The position numbers were made by a program, and so were the translations under genes. A stretch of DNA of 64,000 nt from Thiorhodovibrio litoralis (GTDB lineage: Bacteria; Pseudomonadota; Gammaproteobacteria; Chromatiales; Chromatiaceae). The stretch spans positions 4,698,501 to 4,762,500 of the forward strand of contig NZ_CP121473.1 in NCBI RefSeq assembly GCF_033954455.1, given 5' to 3'. The notes under the pieces are model-generated. The model did not search any database and was not told where the DNA came from. It saw only the letters and a program-made list of their open reading frames with translations. Positions 1 through 9,862 of this stretch are shown piece by piece (the first letter of the stretch is position 1; each line of letters opens with the position of its first letter).

Positions 1-1209
1 ACCCGCTGCCGAGGCCATGATGAGACTGGAGCGCTTCTGGAAGTCATAGACGCCCAGCGGCGATGAAAACCGTGCTGTGCGCGAAGTCGGCAGGACATGA
101 TTGGGCCCGGCGCAATAATCCCCCAAGGCCTCGGCCGTATAGCGCCCCATAAAGATGGCCCCGGCGTGGCGAATCTTGGCCGCCAGTGCCTGTGGATCAG
201 CCACCGAGAGCTCCAGGTGCTCGGGCGCGATGCGGTTGGCAAGCGCTGCGGCTTCGTCCTCATCAGGTGCTAGAATCAGGGCGCCGCGGGTCTTGAGCGC
301 CGTCGCGATGATGTCCTTGCGCTCCATGGTCGGCAGGAGCTGGTCGATGCAGGCGGCAACCCGGTCGAGATAGCCCGCATCCCAGGCGATCAGGATGGAC
401 TGGGCGTCCTCGTCATGTTCAGCCTGGGAGAAGAGGTCCATCGCGATCCAGTCCGGATCGGTCTCGCCATCGCACAGAATCAAAATCTCCGACGGCCCGG
501 CCACCATGTCGATGCCGACCTGGCCGAAAACCGCGCGCTTCGCGGTGGCGACATAGATGTTGCCGGGACCGACAATCTTATCCACCGCCGGAATGGTCTC
601 GGTCCCAAAAGCCAGCCCCGCGACCGCCTGAGCGCCGCCAATGGCAAAGACACGATCAACACCGGCGATGGCGGCAGCGGCCAGAACCAACTCGTTCAAC
701 TCACCCCGCGGCGTCGGCACCGTCATGATCAGTTCAGACACTCCGGCCACCTTGGCCGGCACCGCGTTCATCAGCACCGAAGAGGGATAAGCTGCCTTGC
801 CACCCGGCACATAGAGCCCCACCCGATCGAGCGGTGTGACCTGCTGGCCGAGCCGGGTGCCATCGGCCTCGGTGAATTCCCAACTCTCAAGCCGCTGATG
901 CTCGGCATAATAGCGAATCCGCCGCGCGGCCAGTTCGAGCGCCTCGCGCTGGGCGGCAGGAATCGCCGCCAACGCCTGCCGCAGTCGCTCCAACGGCAGC
1001 TCCAGCGCCGCGGCGCTCGCCGGCTGCCAGCCATCGAAGCGCGCGGTGTAGTCCATCAGCGCCGCATCTCCGCGCGCACGGACCTGCTCAATGATCTCCG
1101 CCACCCGCTCCTGGACAGCAGCATCCGACACAGAATCCCAGGCCAGCAGCGCGTCAAGCCGGGTATTGAAATCAGCGTCTTGCGTGGACAAGCGTTGGAT
1201 ATCAGCCAT
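1..1209 (-). CDS. hisD: Histidinol dehydrogenase, C-terminus cut by window edge
   Basis: HisD carries out the last two steps of histidine synthesis: NAD-dependent oxidation of L-histidinol to histidinal and then to histidine, in the cytoplasm with a bound zinc. The gene starts at ATG 1209 ([10 protein letters not shown]) and 403 residues are visible. The family is about 430 residues long, so only the last part is missing. Visible signatures are the nucleotide-site GPGNIYVA, the zinc-ligand segment [10 protein letters not shown] and the catalytic-histidine segment GPNHVLPT. It lies 20 bp downstream of hisG on the same strand, behind murA. The murA-hisG-hisD order is common in proteobacteria and implies co-transcription. 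Identity is certain; the missing end is only the contig edge, not a mutation. Confidence 0.96.
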   Translation of the reverse strand, partial: MADIQRLSTQDADFNTRLDALLAWDSVSDAAVQERVAEIIEQVRARGDAALMDYTARFDGWQPASAAALELPLERLRQALAAIPAAQREALELAARRIRYYAEHQRLESWEFTEADGTRLGQQVTPLDRVGLYVPGGKAAYPSSVLMNAVPAKVAGVSELIMTVPTPRGELNELVLAAAAIAGVDRVFAIGGAQAVAGLAFGTETIPAVDKIVGPGNIYVATAKRAVFGQVGIDMVAGPSEILILCDGETDPDWIAMDLFSQAEHDEDAQSILIAWDAGYLDRVAACIDQLLPTMERKDIIATALKTRGALILAPDEDEAAALANRIAPEHLELSVADPQALAAKIRHAGAIFMGRYTAEALGDYCAGPNHVLPTSRTARFSSPLGVYDFQKRSSLIMASAAG

Positions 1210-1229
1210 AAGAATCTGTTTGGTCAGAG

Positions 1230-1865
1230 TCAGCCATCGACAGCAGCGCGGATGTCATTCACCATCTGCATCACGCGCGCGTGCTTCATTTTCCAGGATG
1301 CCTTGTTGACGACCAGGCGCGAACTGATGTCGCAGATATGCTCGAGCGGGACCAGCCCGTTGGCCTTGAGCGTGTTGCCGCTCTCGACCAGATCGACGAT
1401 CAGGTCGGACAGCCCCACCAGGGGCGCGAGCTCCATGGAACCATAAAGCTTGATGATCTCGACCTGCTTGCCCTGCGCGGCGAAATAGCGCTCGGCGCAG
1501 CGCACGTACTTGGTCGCGATGTGCAGCCGTCCTGGCCCGCGATGTACCGCATCCGGCTTGCCGGCGACCATCATGCGGCAGCGGGCGATGCGCAGATCAA
1601 GCGGCTCGTAGAGGCCATCGCCGCCATGCTCGAGCAACACGTCCTTGCCGGCGATGCCGATATCGGCGGCGCCGTATTCGACATAGGTCGGCACGTCGCT
1701 GGCGCGAATGATCACCAACTTGACCTCTGGCCTGTTGGTATCGAGGATCAGCTTGCGGCTGGTTTCGGGGTCGTCGCGCGGCTCCACGCCGGCGGCCGCC
1801 AGTAGCGGCAAGGACTGCTCGAAAATGCGCCCTTTCGACAGCGCGATGGTCAGTGGCTCACTCAC
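1230..1865 (-). CDS. hisG: ATP phosphoribosyltransferase, short form
   Basis: HisG catalyses the first committed step of histidine synthesis, joining ATP and PRPP to give phosphoribosyl-ATP. The product begins [18 protein letters not shown] and contains the PRPP-loop region [13 protein letters not shown]. From the GTG at 1865 it is 211 residues, the length of the short HisG form, which lacks the C-terminal regulatory ACT-like domain and normally needs a HisZ partner; none is in the window. I chose the GTG because AGGGAA sits about 8 bp upstream and homology begins at once. An in-frame ATG at 1928 would add 21 non-conserved residues. The gene sits between murA and hisD in one likely operon. 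Confidence 0.93.
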   Translation of the reverse strand: MSEPLTIALSKGRIFEQSLPLLAAAGVEPRDDPETSRKLILDTNRPEVKLVIIRASDVPTYVEYGAADIGIAGKDVLLEHGGDGLYEPLDLRIARCRMMVAGKPDAVHRGPGRLHIATKYVRCAERYFAAQGKQVEIIKLYGSMELAPLVGLSDLIVDLVESGNTLKANGLVPLEHICDISSRLVVNKASWKMKHARVMQMVNDIRAAVDG

Positions 1866-1948
1866 GTTTCCCTGCTCGCTTCTTGCTGTTTTCTGCTCAT
1901 TTCTTCGCTGGGGGCCATCGGTTGGCATTCCCTGCTATTTCCTGGCGA

Positions 1949-3238
<1,290 letters not shown>

Positions 3239-3276
3239 TTATTCCGCGCCATCACCTGAGCGCAACATCTTTAAGG

Positions 3277-3328
3277 GTAAATTCCAAGTGCCATTTCCAA
3301 TTGCCGATGCCAATTGCCAATTCCAATT
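3277..3328 (-). repeat. 13-bp direct tandem repeat, four copies, after mlaB stop
   Basis: Read on the minus strand, four consecutive 13-bp units of the type AATTGGAATTGGC follow each other (3316-3328, 3303-3315, 3290-3302, 3277-3289) with few mismatches. The run begins 6 nt past the mlaB stop codon and fills most of the gap to murA. It is too short and too contiguous for a CRISPR. See the finding on stop-codon-associated repeats. Confidence 0.85.
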
Positions 3329-3334
3329 AGGGAT

Positions 3335-3685
3335 TTAGGGCCCCGCTTTGGCTTTTTCGGGCACGGCTTCAGCAAGTCCAAGCAACTCGCCCAGATTCGA
3401 GAATCGCGCGATCCGCACCATGGACTCCGGCCAGTGATTGATTTGCATCTGGCTTCCAACCGCGCGCGCACGCGCGAGCCAATCGAGCATCAGAGCCAAA
3501 GCCGCGCTGCTCGGCGCCGTCACGCCCGACAAATCAAGCACGATGTCGGCTGCTTGAGTTTGCGACTTTTCGCGTTGGCTCGGGAAAATACGCGCCGATT
3601 CGCGCGCGAGCTCGGCAACTGAGTGCAGATCCAATTCTCCCTCAACGCGAAAGTGCCCCCCACCCATCTCGATCAATTGCGCCAT
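3335..3685 (-). CDS. mlaB: MlaB-like STAS-domain protein
   Basis: MlaB is the small cytosolic subunit of the MlaFEDB complex, which moves phospholipids between the periplasmic carrier MlaC and the inner membrane. The 116-residue product has the STAS pattern: a beta-strand DIVLDLSGV followed by TAPSSAALALMLDWLARA, where a Thr/Ser pair contacts the ATPase MlaF in the family. It is slightly longer than E. coli MlaB (97 residues), with an extra C-terminal tail. It lies 17 bp downstream of mlaC. STAS proteins are divergent, so the name rests largely on the operon position. Confidence 0.85.
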   Translation of the reverse strand: MAQLIEMGGGHFRVEGELDLHSVAELARESARIFPSQREKSQTQAADIVLDLSGVTAPSSAALALMLDWLARARAVGSQMQINHWPESMVRIARFSNLGELLGLAEAVPEKAKAGP

Positions 3686-3702
3686 CGTTGTCTCCAGAAT
3701 GC

Positions 3703-4311
3703 TTAAGAGCCCGAATGGCTCTTGGCGCGCAATTCCTGAATCAGTCCGTCAATGCCGTCGCGTCCAATAATGGAGCGGAACTGGTTGCGATAGTTGGAGA
3801 TCAAGCTGACGTTGTCGATGACCACGTCATAGACCTTCCAGCTCCCTTGCCGATCGTGCAGGCGATAATCAATTGGAATGGCCGAAGAGCCTGGCGCACG
3901 CACCTGCGTCGGCACGATAACCGTGCCATCGCGCGTGCCGGGTTTGGCGGGCTGATAGACGATTTCCTCCCCCGAGTATTTCAGCAACGCCGTTGCATAG
4001 GTACGCACCAGCACCTCACGGAACGCATCGACCAAGGCCTTGCGTTGTGCCGGCGTTGCTTGACGCCAGTCACGTCCGACGGTCGACTGGGTGATGAGCT
4101 CGAAATCAAAGTGCGGCGCCACCACGCGACCGACCAACTCGTAGATCAGCTGCGGGCGGCGATCGACCTCCGCCCGCTGCGCCTCAAGCGTCGAGAGCAT
4201 TTTTTCCGCGGTGTTGCGCACCAGATCGGTCGCCGAACCCTGCGCCAGGGATGTCCCGACCGCCACCAGCATCAGTAGCGCACTGAGCGCGAATAATTTA
4301 ATCGTCTTCAT
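3703..4311 (-). CDS. mlaC: MlaC periplasmic phospholipid-binding protein
   Basis: MlaC (Ttg2D family) ferries phospholipid across the periplasm between the outer-membrane MlaA complex and inner-membrane MlaFEDB. The 202-residue product opens with a signal peptide (MKTIKLFALSALLMLVAVG, cleavage near SLA-Q at residue 23). Family segments follow: PHFDFELITQSTVGRDWRQA, FREVLVRTYATALLKYSGE and WKVYDVVIDNVSLISNYR. It sits in the usual mlaD-mlaC-mlaB order, 66 bp after mlaD. Confident. Confidence 0.95.
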   Translation of the reverse strand: MKTIKLFALSALLMLVAVGTSLAQGSATDLVRNTAEKMLSTLEAQRAEVDRRPQLIYELVGRVVAPHFDFELITQSTVGRDWRQATPAQRKALVDAFREVLVRTYATALLKYSGEEIVYQPAKPGTRDGTVIVPTQVRAPGSSAIPIDYRLHDRQGSWKVYDVVIDNVSLISNYRNQFRSIIGRDGIDGLIQELRAKSHSGS

Positions 4312-4377
4312 ACCCTTAATTCCTCTGAATTCAACGCCAACTCTGGCGCGGCTGGGATGAGATTGACGGAATTTGCA

Positions 4378-4848
4378 CTAATCCACACCCTCTTCGGCCT
4401 TGCTCAGCAAAAAGCGCCCAATCATCTGTTCGAGTACCAGAGCGGACTGGGTATGTTCGATCAGATCTCCGTCGACCAGAAAATCCATGCTGCCCCCAGG
4501 GTCGAGTCCGACATATTTCTCACCCAGCAGGCCCGCCGTAAAGATATTGGCGAAGGTGTCAGTGGGAATTTCATCGAACGGCTCCTCAATCAGCATGGTG
4601 ACCACGGCCTTGAAACGCTGCTGATCGTAGGTGATGGACTCCACCCGCCCGACACGCACACCTGCCATGCTCACTGGCGCACGTACCTTCAGGCTGCCAA
4701 CGTTATCGAAGTAGGCGGTAATGCGATAGCCGTCACCACCGGTGAGCTGGCTCAAATTGCTCACGTGCATCGCGAGGAAGAAGAGCGCAATCAGACCCAC
4801 AACCATGAAGGCACCCACAGCGATCTCGAGCGTGCGCATTTTGATCAT
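4378..4848 (-). CDS. mlaD: MlaD MCE-domain lipid transport protein
   Basis: MlaD is the hexameric periplasmic ring of the MlaFEDB transporter. The 156-residue product has one N-terminal membrane helix (about residues 8-28, EIAVGAFMVVGLIALFFLAM). The MCE/mammalian-cell-entry domain follows, with the family stretch VGSLKVRAPVSMAGVRVGRV and the later GLLGEKYVGLDPGG. It is somewhat shorter than E. coli MlaD (183 residues) at the C-terminus. It starts 3 bp beyond the mlaE stop, so the two are translationally coupled. Confidence 0.95.
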   Translation of the reverse strand: MIKMRTLEIAVGAFMVVGLIALFFLAMHVSNLSQLTGGDGYRITAYFDNVGSLKVRAPVSMAGVRVGRVESITYDQQRFKAVVTMLIEEPFDEIPTDTFANIFTAGLLGEKYVGLDPGGSMDFLVDGDLIEHTQSALVLEQMIGRFLLSKAEEGVD

Positions 4849-4851
4849 TCT

Positions 4852-5643
4852 TCAGTCTCCGAACATCAAAGCCGTGAGCATAAAATCCAGCCCCAGCACC
4901 GCCAGCGAGGCATTCACCACGGTACGGGTGGTCGAGCGGCTGATTCCGCTTGCCGTAGGGACCGCGTCATAGCCCTGAAAGAGCGCGATCCAGGTCACGA
5001 CAAAACCAAACACCAGGCTCTTGATGACTCCGTTGAGAACATCCTCGTTAAAGTCGATTTTCGCCTGCATCTGACTCCAGAACGCCCCCGAGTCCACTCC
5101 AAGCAGCCCTACGCCGACGAAATAGCCACCCATCACCCCAACGGCGCTGAACAAAGCGGCGAGCAGCGGCATGGACAGAAACCCGCCGAGCAGTCGCGGG
5201 CTAAGGACGCGTTTGACCGGATCGACAGCCATCATCTCCAACCCCGAAAGCTGCTCTGTGGTCTTCATCAGGCCAATTTCAGCGGTGAGCGCCGACCCTG
5301 CCCGGCCGGCAACCAACAGCGCCGCAACAACGGGGCCGAGTTCGCGCACCAGCGAGGCCGCCACCATGACGCCGAGGCTCTCCGCGGCTCCGAACTGCGA
5401 CAGCACGTAATAGCCCTGCAGCCCGAGCACCATGCCGACAAAAAGCCCGGACACGACGACGATCAGCACCGAGAGCACGCCGATGGAATAGAGCTGCATC
5501 AGGGTCAGCCTTGGGCGCATCAACAGGCCCGGGAAACCTTTGAGCATCCCCAGCAGCAGCAAGTGCGCACGCCCAAAGCTGGCGACAATATCAAGCACAC
5601 CACGCCCCAAGGATGCCAGTGCGTCGACAGGTGCTCTAATCAT
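4852..5643 (-). CDS. mlaE: MlaE permease subunit
   Basis: MlaE is the membrane subunit of the phospholipid ABC transporter. The 263-residue product is highly hydrophobic, with about five to six predicted membrane segments. It contains the family motif [20 protein letters not shown] and the following [20 protein letters not shown]. Its ATG overlaps the mlaF stop (ATGA at 5640-5643) and mlaD follows after 3 bp, fixing it within a tight operon. Confidence 0.95.
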   Translation of the reverse strand: MIRAPVDALASLGRGVLDIVASFGRAHLLLLGMLKGFPGLLMRPRLTLMQLYSIGVLSVLIVVVSGLFVGMVLGLQGYYVLSQFGAAESLGVMVAASLVRELGPVVAALLVAGRAGSALTAEIGLMKTTEQLSGLEMMAVDPVKRVLSPRLLGGFLSMPLLAALFSAVGVMGGYFVGVGLLGVDSGAFWSQMQAKIDFNEDVLNGVIKSLVFGFVVTWIALFQGYDAVPTASGISRSTTRTVVNASLAVLGLDFMLTALMFGD

Positions 5644-6602
5644 TGTGTCGTGCTGCCCAGAGATGCGTCGCCCAGCAATGCGTCGCCCAGAAATGTGTCT
5701 TCCAGGTCTAGCGCTGGGTAATGAAAATGCACTGGTCCATCCGGCAGACCGTCGACAAACTGTCGCACCCAGGGCGAGGACTCGCGCGCGATCTCATCCG
5801 GCGTTCCCTGGCACACCAAGCGCCCATTCGCGATCAGATAGGCATAGTCAACGATACTCAGGGTTTCGCGCACATCGTGCGAAACCACCAGGCTGGTCAT
5901 GGCGCTGGCGTCGTTGAGCTGGCGGATCAGAGTCACGAGCACCCCCATAGAAATGGGGTCCTGACCAGTGAAAGGCTCATCGTACATAATGATCATCGGG
6001 TCGAGTGCCACCGCCCGCGCCAGCGCGACCCGTCGCGCCATGCCGCCGGAAAGCGCGTTAGGCATCAGCTGCGCGGCACCGCGCAGCCCGACAGCCTCAA
6101 GCTTCATCAGCACCAGGCGCCGGAGCACGGACTCTGGCAAGCGGTAATGCTCGCGCAGCGGATAGGCAACATTTTCGAACACCGTCAGGTCCGTCAAGAG
6201 CGCGCCGCTCTGAAACATCATGCCCATGCGTTTTCGCAGCTCGAACAACTCCGAGCGACTCAGCCCGCCGATGTCCTGACCGTCGATTTCGATGGTACCG
6301 GCATCCGGCCGCAGCAGTCCGCCGATCAGCTTGAGCAGCGTGGTTTTTCCGGCACCGCTTGGCCCCATGATGGCCGTGACCTTGCCACGCTCAATATCGA
6401 GGTCGAGTCGGTCGAAAATCACCTGCTGGTCGCGGCGAAAACTCAAGTCACGCACACGCACAATGGGGCGCGTAGCGGGCTGCGCGAAACCCTTTGCCTG
6501 ACCGTTCGCTGCCGCGAGTTCTTGCTCATGACTCCCAGACGGGGCGGACGGGCCAGACGGATTCGGCCCAGACGGCTCGGCAGCGGCCGGCGCTGTTTTC
6601 AT
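5640..6602 (-). CDS. mlaF: MlaF ATP-binding subunit with repeat-bearing tails
   Basis: MlaF is the ATPase of the MlaFEDB phospholipid transporter. From ATG 6602 it is 320 residues. Walker A GPSGAGKT is at residues 80-87, followed by the signature [15 protein letters not shown], Walker [13 protein letters not shown] and the switch His in VVSHDV. Start choice: a GGGGCGGAA stretch precedes ATG 6602; the frame stays open to another ATG at 6707. The first 45 residues are a Pro/Ser/Gly-rich linker. The C-terminus ([20 protein letters not shown]) is encoded by three 15-bp tandem units (5656-5700). Both tails exceed the 269-residue E. coli protein, while the catalytic core is intact. Confidence 0.93.
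   Translation of the reverse strand: MKTAPAAAEPSGPNPSGPSAPSGSHEQELAAANGQAKGFAQPATRPIVRVRDLSFRRDQQVIFDRLDLDIERGKVTAIMGPSGAGKTTLLKLIGGLLRPDAGTIEIDGQDIGGLSRSELFELRKRMGMMFQSGALLTDLTVFENVAYPLREHYRLPESVLRRLVLMKLEAVGLRGAAQLMPNALSGGMARRVALARAVALDPMIIMYDEPFTGQDPISMGVLVTLIRQLNDASAMTSLVVSHDVRETLSIVDYAYLIANGRLVCQGTPDEIARESSPWVRQFVDGLPDGPVHFHYPALDLEDTFLGDALLGDASLGSTTQ
5656..5700 (-). repeat. 15-bp tandem repeat, three copies, in the mlaF 3' end
   Basis: Units at 5656-5670, 5671-5685 and 5686-5700 are of the type CCCAGCAATGCGTCG on the plus strand. They keep the mlaF frame and encode the repeated [11 protein letters not shown]-like tail just before the stop codon. Confidence 0.85.
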
Positions 6603-7045
6603 GTTCCGCCCCAGCGGACCGCTTGGGGAATCAGAGTCGGCGTCTTGCACAAGGATTCGGATACTCGCGTAGCGGAAAAGTGGAGTCTTAACCCAGAATA
6701 CAAACAAGACTCACACTCAAAATGGGATTTTCGCTGGGATGTGGATATTGGAGCAAAACCACACAGACCAGAACTGATGGCGCTGACCGCCATGCTCGCA
6801 GGCTCAAGCAAGGCGAGCACTTGCGGCGAAGATGAGTAACGGCCCTGAAAAAAAGATCATTGTCTGGACTTGGCGCTGTCACGTCAAGCAGATGACGCCC
6901 GCAGCGCCAGTGACTATCATTACAGACAGTAACAACCAGGCCTCGGGCTTCAGACAAGATAAAGCCGAACTCATGGCGCCTGTTTTAGCGTAATGGACCC
7001 AAACAGCCGCCCCCTAGCAGCTCCGAAGACAGGAGACCTAAGCTG
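6603..7045. other. Divergent intergenic region between mlaF and kdsC
   Basis: About 440 bp without a convincing gene; the short frames present match nothing I recognise. It must carry the promoters of the mla and lpt transcripts, but I see no textbook sigma-70 or sigma-54 site that I would defend. In many gammaproteobacteria kdsD (arabinose-5-phosphate isomerase) sits here in front of kdsC; no coding remnant of it is visible. Confidence 0.6.
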
Positions 7046-7591
7046 ATGCAAGACGCAATCGCAAGGGCCAAGGCCGTCCGCGTCGTGATTTTCGATGTCG
7101 ATGGGGTATTGACCGACGGCAGCCTTTTCATTGGCGACGATGGCCAGGAGTACAAGGCTTTTCACGCCCGCGACGGTCACGGGATGGCCATGCTTCAGCA
7201 AACAGGCGTAAGTCTGGCAGTGATTACCGGACGACAGTCCCAAGTGGTGCGACTGCGCATGGAAAGCCTCGGTATCCGCCACATCTATCAAGGGCGGCGC
7301 GACAAGTTACCCGCGTATGCCGAGCTCAAGGAACGACTGCGGCTTGAGGACAATGCTTTCGCCTACGTCGGCGACGATGTCGTCGACGTGCCGATTCTCT
7401 CGCGGGTCGGGCTCGGCATCGCGGTGGCTGATGCGCATCCGCTGGTGAAAGCACATTGTCACTGGCAAACGGAAAAGGGCGGGGGGCATGGCGCCGCACG
7501 AGAGGTGTGCGAATTCATCATGCGCGCTCAAGACACACTCGATCCGATGCTTGCACGCTACCTCCCGCCCCCGCCCCCTCAGGCCGTCTAG
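7046..7591 (+). CDS. kdsC: 3-deoxy-D-manno-octulosonate 8-phosphate phosphatase
   Basis: KdsC removes the phosphate from Kdo-8-P, giving Kdo for LPS inner-core synthesis. The 181-residue HAD-superfamily product has the nucleophile motif FDVDGVLTDG (Asp17, Asp19), the KdsC-specific HARDGHGMAML stretch, the tetramer/cap region VVRLRMESLGI, Lys in GRRDKLPAY and the acidic motif VGDDVVDVPIL. A GGAGA ribosome-binding site lies upstream (aggagacctaagctg). It leads the lptCAB genes. The usual kdsD partner is not adjacent. Confidence 0.96.
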   Translation: MQDAIARAKAVRVVIFDVDGVLTDGSLFIGDDGQEYKAFHARDGHGMAMLQQTGVSLAVITGRQSQVVRLRMESLGIRHIYQGRRDKLPAYAELKERLRLEDNAFAYVGDDVVDVPILSRVGLGIAVADAHPLVKAHCHWQTEKGGGHGAAREVCEFIMRAQDTLDPMLARYLPPPPPQAV

Positions 7592-7612
7592 GCAACAGCC
7601 AGCTGACCACTG

Positions 7613-8194
7613 ATGCTCGCCCATCGCCGCCAACGTTTGCTCGCCTTCGCGGTTGTGCTGCTCGGTTTGCTCGGCGGCTGGTTTGCGCAGCGCACGCGAC
7701 AGACGGTTGAACCCCCAGACGCGTATCAGAGCGGACAGCCGGATTACATCGTCGATGGTCTTCGCGCGATTGAGCTGAATATCTCCGGACAGCCTGCCCG
7801 CCGACTCAACGCCAAGCAGTTGCGTCACTATCCGGAGGACGACAGCACCGAACTCGACCAGCCGCGCATGATCCTGTACAACGACCAGGCGCCACCTTGG
7901 CGGATCAGTTCGGACTCTGGTTGGGTTTCGGCCGGGAGCGAGCGCATCCTGCTGAGCGGCGCTGTGCGCGCACAACGCGCAGCCACCTCTGAGACGGATG
8001 CCATGGCCTTCGCGACCAGCGAAATCGAGCTTTTTCCAGACGATCGGCTGGCAGAAACTGATCGCTTCGTCGAGCTTGAGCGCGGCCCGGACCGCCTGAC
8101 AGCTATTGACGGCATGCGCTTCTGGTACAGTGAGCCCATGCACGGCAAGTTTTTCGGGCGGGTGCGCGCAAGAATCGCGACGGACAAGAAATGA
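7613..8194 (+). CDS. lptC: LPS export protein LptC
   Basis: LptC is the bitopic inner-membrane protein that receives LPS from LptB2FG and passes it to LptA. The 193-residue product has an N-terminal membrane helix (about residues 8-25, RLLAFAVVLLGLLGGWFA) followed by a periplasmic beta-jellyroll region with segments such as YIVDGLRAIELN and AEGLRFWY-like MRFWYSEPMHGKFFGRVRA. It lies between kdsC and lptA, the standard place. The sequence is divergent, as usual for LptC, but context and topology agree. Confidence 0.9.
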   Translation: MLAHRRQRLLAFAVVLLGLLGGWFAQRTRQTVEPPDAYQSGQPDYIVDGLRAIELNISGQPARRLNAKQLRHYPEDDSTELDQPRMILYNDQAPPWRISSDSGWVSAGSERILLSGAVRAQRAATSETDAMAFATSEIELFPDDRLAETDRFVELERGPDRLTAIDGMRFWYSEPMHGKFFGRVRARIATDKK

Positions 8195-8199
8195 CCCGC

Positions 8200-8244
8200 C
8201 GAGGCCAGACACTTCGAGGCCAGACACTTCGAGGCCAGACACGC
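8200..8244 (+). repeat. 15-bp tandem repeat, three copies, after lptC stop
   Basis: Units CGAGGCCAGACACTT at 8200-8214 and 8215-8229 are identical; the third at 8230-8244 differs only in its last two bases. The run begins 6 nt after the lptC stop codon and lies in the 155-bp lptC-lptA gap. Confidence 0.95.
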
Positions 8245-8349
8245 CCAGCCCAATAGCGAAACGCAATTGCGAACGCCAAGTTTGAAAAACAGGCCTATTC
8301 CCGCCCCTCACCCAGACAATGCAATCACCGAACCCGGACCCTTCCTGCC

Positions 8350-8868
8350 ATGCGACCCGACAATAATCCAGCTTTCAGACTGTCTCTGATTCTGTTTTGT
8401 CTCAATGTACTGACTGTCGCACCGGCGTTCGCACTCGACAGCGATCAGGGCCAGCCGTTGTTCATTGAGGCCGATGCCGTGGAACTCGACGAACAGACCT
8501 CCCAAAGCCGCTACATCGGCAGTGTCGAGGTGCAACAGGGGAGCATGCGGATTCTTGCCGACGAGGTTCAGGTCGAACACCGTCAGGATCGCCAGCCGCG
8601 CACCATCGTCGCCGTGGGCAACCCGGCGAAATATCGCCAAATGACAGAAGGCGAAACCGAGCCCGTTCTCGGACGCGCCCAGCGGATGGAATACAATGCC
8701 GACCGTGACGAGCTCACCTTGATTGACCGCGCGGTACTGACCCAAGGGCAGGATCGCTTCGCCAGCGATCGTATCGTCTACAACCGCAAGACCGAGCGCG
8801 TTACCGCCGGCACCAGCGCGCAGGGGCGCGAGCGGGTCAAGATCACCATCACACCAGAAGAGGAATGA
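8350..8868 (+). CDS. lptA: LPS periplasmic bridge protein LptA
   Basis: LptA polymerises into the periplasmic bridge that carries LPS to LptDE. The 172-residue product has a signal peptide ending near AFA-L (residue 28) and the OstA-like beta-jellyroll. Recognisable segments are [29 protein letters not shown] and the pair [14 protein letters not shown] / [13 protein letters not shown]. Its last codons overlap the lptB start (ATGA at 8865-8868), giving translational coupling. Confidence 0.94.
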   Translation: MRPDNNPAFRLSLILFCLNVLTVAPAFALDSDQGQPLFIEADAVELDEQTSQSRYIGSVEVQQGSMRILADEVQVEHRQDRQPRTIVAVGNPAKYRQMTEGETEPVLGRAQRMEYNADRDELTLIDRAVLTQGQDRFASDRIVYNRKTERVTAGTSAQGRERVKITITPEEE

Positions 8869-9650
8869 CCACCGCCTCCCCCGCCAAGTCGGCTGCTGGC
8901 TCCAGCTCCCGCCCCCGCTCCGCTCACCTGGCCCTGCAGGCCGAGGGTCTGGCCAAGAGTTATCGTCGGCGCCGGGTCGTTGATGGCGTCAACATCAGCG
9001 TCAGCGCTGGCGAGGTGGTGGGACTGCTCGGCCCCAATGGTGCCGGCAAGACAACCAGCTTTTACATGATCGTCGGCCTGGTGGCCGCAGATGGCGGGCG
9101 CATCCTGCTCGCCGGCGAGGACGTCAGCCTCGCACCCATGCATGCCCGCGCCCGGCGCGGCCTGAGCTACCTGGCCCAGGAGCCCTCGGTATTTCGCAAG
9201 CTGAGCGCCACCGACAACCTGATGGCCGTGCTCGAGACCCGCCCGGAACTCGACGAGCGCCAGCGCCGGCAGCTGTGCGAGGCGCTGCTCGACGAGCTCG
9301 GCATCGCGCATATCGCCGAATCCATGGCGCTGAGTCTGTCCGGCGGCGAGCGCCGACGGCTCGAAATCGCCCGCGCCCTGGCGGTCGAGCCGAAGATCAT
9401 GCTGCTTGACGAACCCTTCGCCGGTGTCGACCCCATCGCCGTGGTCGATATCAAGAAGATCATTACTCATCTGCGCGAGCGCGGCATCGGGGTGCTGGTG
9501 ACCGACCATAATGTCCGCGAGACGCTCGACATCTGCGATCGCGCATACATCATCAGCGACGGCCAAGTCATCGCCGAGGGCGCGCCCTCCGAGTTGCTTG
9601 CCAACACCCAGGTTCGCACGGTTTACCTCGGAGAGCATTTCCGCCTGTAA
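8865..9650 (+). CDS. lptB: LPS export ABC transporter ATPase LptB
   Basis: LptB powers LPS extraction from the inner membrane with LptF and LptG (not in the window). The 261-residue product has Walker A GPNGAGKT at residues 56-63, the Q-loop LAQEPSVF, the signature [15 protein letters not shown], Walker [14 protein letters not shown] and the switch His in [10 protein letters not shown] 20-residue Ala/Ser-rich N-terminal extension precedes the core. It starts inside the end of lptA and is followed by a 212-bp gap before rpoN. Confidence 0.97.
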   Translation: MTTASPAKSAAGSSSRPRSAHLALQAEGLAKSYRRRRVVDGVNISVSAGEVVGLLGPNGAGKTTSFYMIVGLVAADGGRILLAGEDVSLAPMHARARRGLSYLAQEPSVFRKLSATDNLMAVLETRPELDERQRRQLCEALLDELGIAHIAESMALSLSGGERRRLEIARALAVEPKIMLLDEPFAGVDPIAVVDIKKIITHLRERGIGVLVTDHNVRETLDICDRAYIISDGQVIAEGAPSELLANTQVRTVYLGEHFRL

Positions 9651-9746
9651 GCCGACGCTGTTGCGCTGCTAACGTTTCCCACGAACACATTCGCCCCCAG
9701 GCCACCACGGTCGTGGCGCTGACAAAAGCCGATCGCGCTCCCCAGC

Positions 9747-9777
9747 TTGCGTCGAGGCGGAAAAGATCAGCTACAAT
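9747..9777 (+). promoter_or_regulatory. Possible sigma-70 promoter upstream of rpoN
   Basis: TTGCGT (9747-9752) and TACAAT (9772-9777) resemble -35 and -10 boxes about 90 bp upstream of rpoN. The 19-bp spacing is longer than ideal, so this is only a candidate. Confidence 0.3.
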
Positions 9778-9862
9778 CAAGAATGCCTATGCAAGTTTCA
9801 TTCGCTGCGAGAACCCTTCTCTTCATGCCTGATCACGCCGGAGTCTGACCGAAAGCGTCGCG

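Noticed and set aside
415-1446. A 343-residue plus-strand frame opposite hisD and hisG
   Set aside because: It spans two well-conserved minus-strand genes and encodes no known domain.
4357-5721. A 454-residue open frame on the plus strand opposite mlaD-mlaE
   Set aside because: It is antisense to clearly conserved mla genes, has His/Gln/Arg-rich composition typical of reverse-strand frames in GC-rich DNA, and matches no family.
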